NCBI RefSeq assembly: GCF_003992005.1 | Contig: NZ_RQVL01000016.1 | Coordinates: forward strand, 1 to 49,099 | Direction: 5' to 3' | DNA: 49,099 bases | DNA from: Veillonella sp. VA139 | GTDB taxonomy: Bacteria; Bacillota; Negativicutes; Veillonellales; Veillonellaceae | Part shown: positions 49,022-49,099 of the stretch, in pieces | Layout: each line of letters begins with the position of its first letter | Position numbering within the stretch: position 1 is the first letter of the stretch | Program-made: the position numbers and the translations under genes | The notes under the pieces: generated by a model | Told to the model about the DNA's origin: nothing | Database searches by the model: none | What the model saw: the letters and a program-made list of their open reading frames with translations, nothing else

Positions 49022-49099
49022 AGTTAGTGTAAAATGTTTGTGGGAAAATAAAATAGCAAAAGAAGGTCATCCTTTGTTACAATGAATGTGTTCAAATAA
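49022..49099. repeat. inverted copy of the 78-bp window-end repeat
   Basis: Exact reverse complement of 1-78. Read outward it begins AGTTAGTGTAAAATGTTTGT and continues to the window edge. The sequence just inside differs from that at the left end, so the shared sequence starts sharply here, as the edge of an insertion sequence would. Confidence 0.85.

Noticed and set aside
48900-49099. Transposase gene fragment at the right edge
   Set aside because: Only short broken frames are present and none shows a transposase motif; the insertion-sequence idea rests on the inverted repeats alone.
1-49099. tRNA genes or tmRNA as integration target
   Set aside because: I found no cloverleaf-like sequence with the GGTTCGANTCC arm in either strand near the prophage edges, although a weak one could be missed by eye.

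Overview
The window looks like a low-GC, diderm Firmicute of the Negativicutes, most probably Veillonella. The right-hand third is a standard chromosomal housekeeping run (thiC, then rpsB-tsf-pyrH-frr-uppS-cdsA-dxr-rseP-ispG-proS). The left two thirds is a temperate podovirus-type prophage. The taxon is inferred from gene order, protein style and spanin-like lysis genes; no database search was possible.

Layout. 1-300: one copy of a 78-bp sequence that recurs inverted at the other end of the window, a 35-codon abiF remnant, and the abiF-type small RNA that belongs to it. 325-3280 (minus strand): lysogeny and accessory arm, with two small membrane proteins and a small HTH protein behind a palindromic promoter, a HEPN protein (DUF3644-like) facing a separate structured RNA, a second XRE regulator, a minimal ImmA-like protease and the main repressor. 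3281-3700: divergent promoter region with repeated palindromic operators. 3452-10738 (plus): early genes (Cro-like protein, small zinc proteins, HNH nuclease, HUH replication initiator, SSB, DUF5651-like protein, dUTPase, late regulator). 10913-31264: terminase, portal, Bbp19/Bbp16-like head proteins, capsid, T7 gp11/gp12-like tail proteins, gp13/gp14-like proteins, a transglycosylase internal protein and a 2604-residue ejected-type protein. 31332-35688: tail fibre, holin, M15 endolysin and two almost fully overlapping spanin-like genes. No integrase gene is visible.

The most unusual element is at 3946-4060. Two CRISPR-repeat-like sequences about 36 nt long flank a 37-nt spacer. Read from the minus strand, they end in the GAAAC typical of CRISPR repeats, and a consensus-like promoter (TTGACT-18-TATAAT) containing a dyad sits immediately upstream. 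The spacer matches the prophage's own tail gene at 17617-17653 at 34 of 37 positions. The first 25 nt next to the repeat handle match perfectly. No cas genes are present, so this looks like a phage-borne mini-array or guide RNA that would borrow host Cas proteins.

Other defence-like content: a complete abiF gene with its upstream RNA at the right prophage edge (35985-37062), the orphan second copy of that RNA at the left edge, and the DUF3644 HEPN gene with an adjacent RNA. On the host side, thiC has a TPP riboswitch whose terminator contains the thiC ribosome binding site, and rpsB has a long structured leader.
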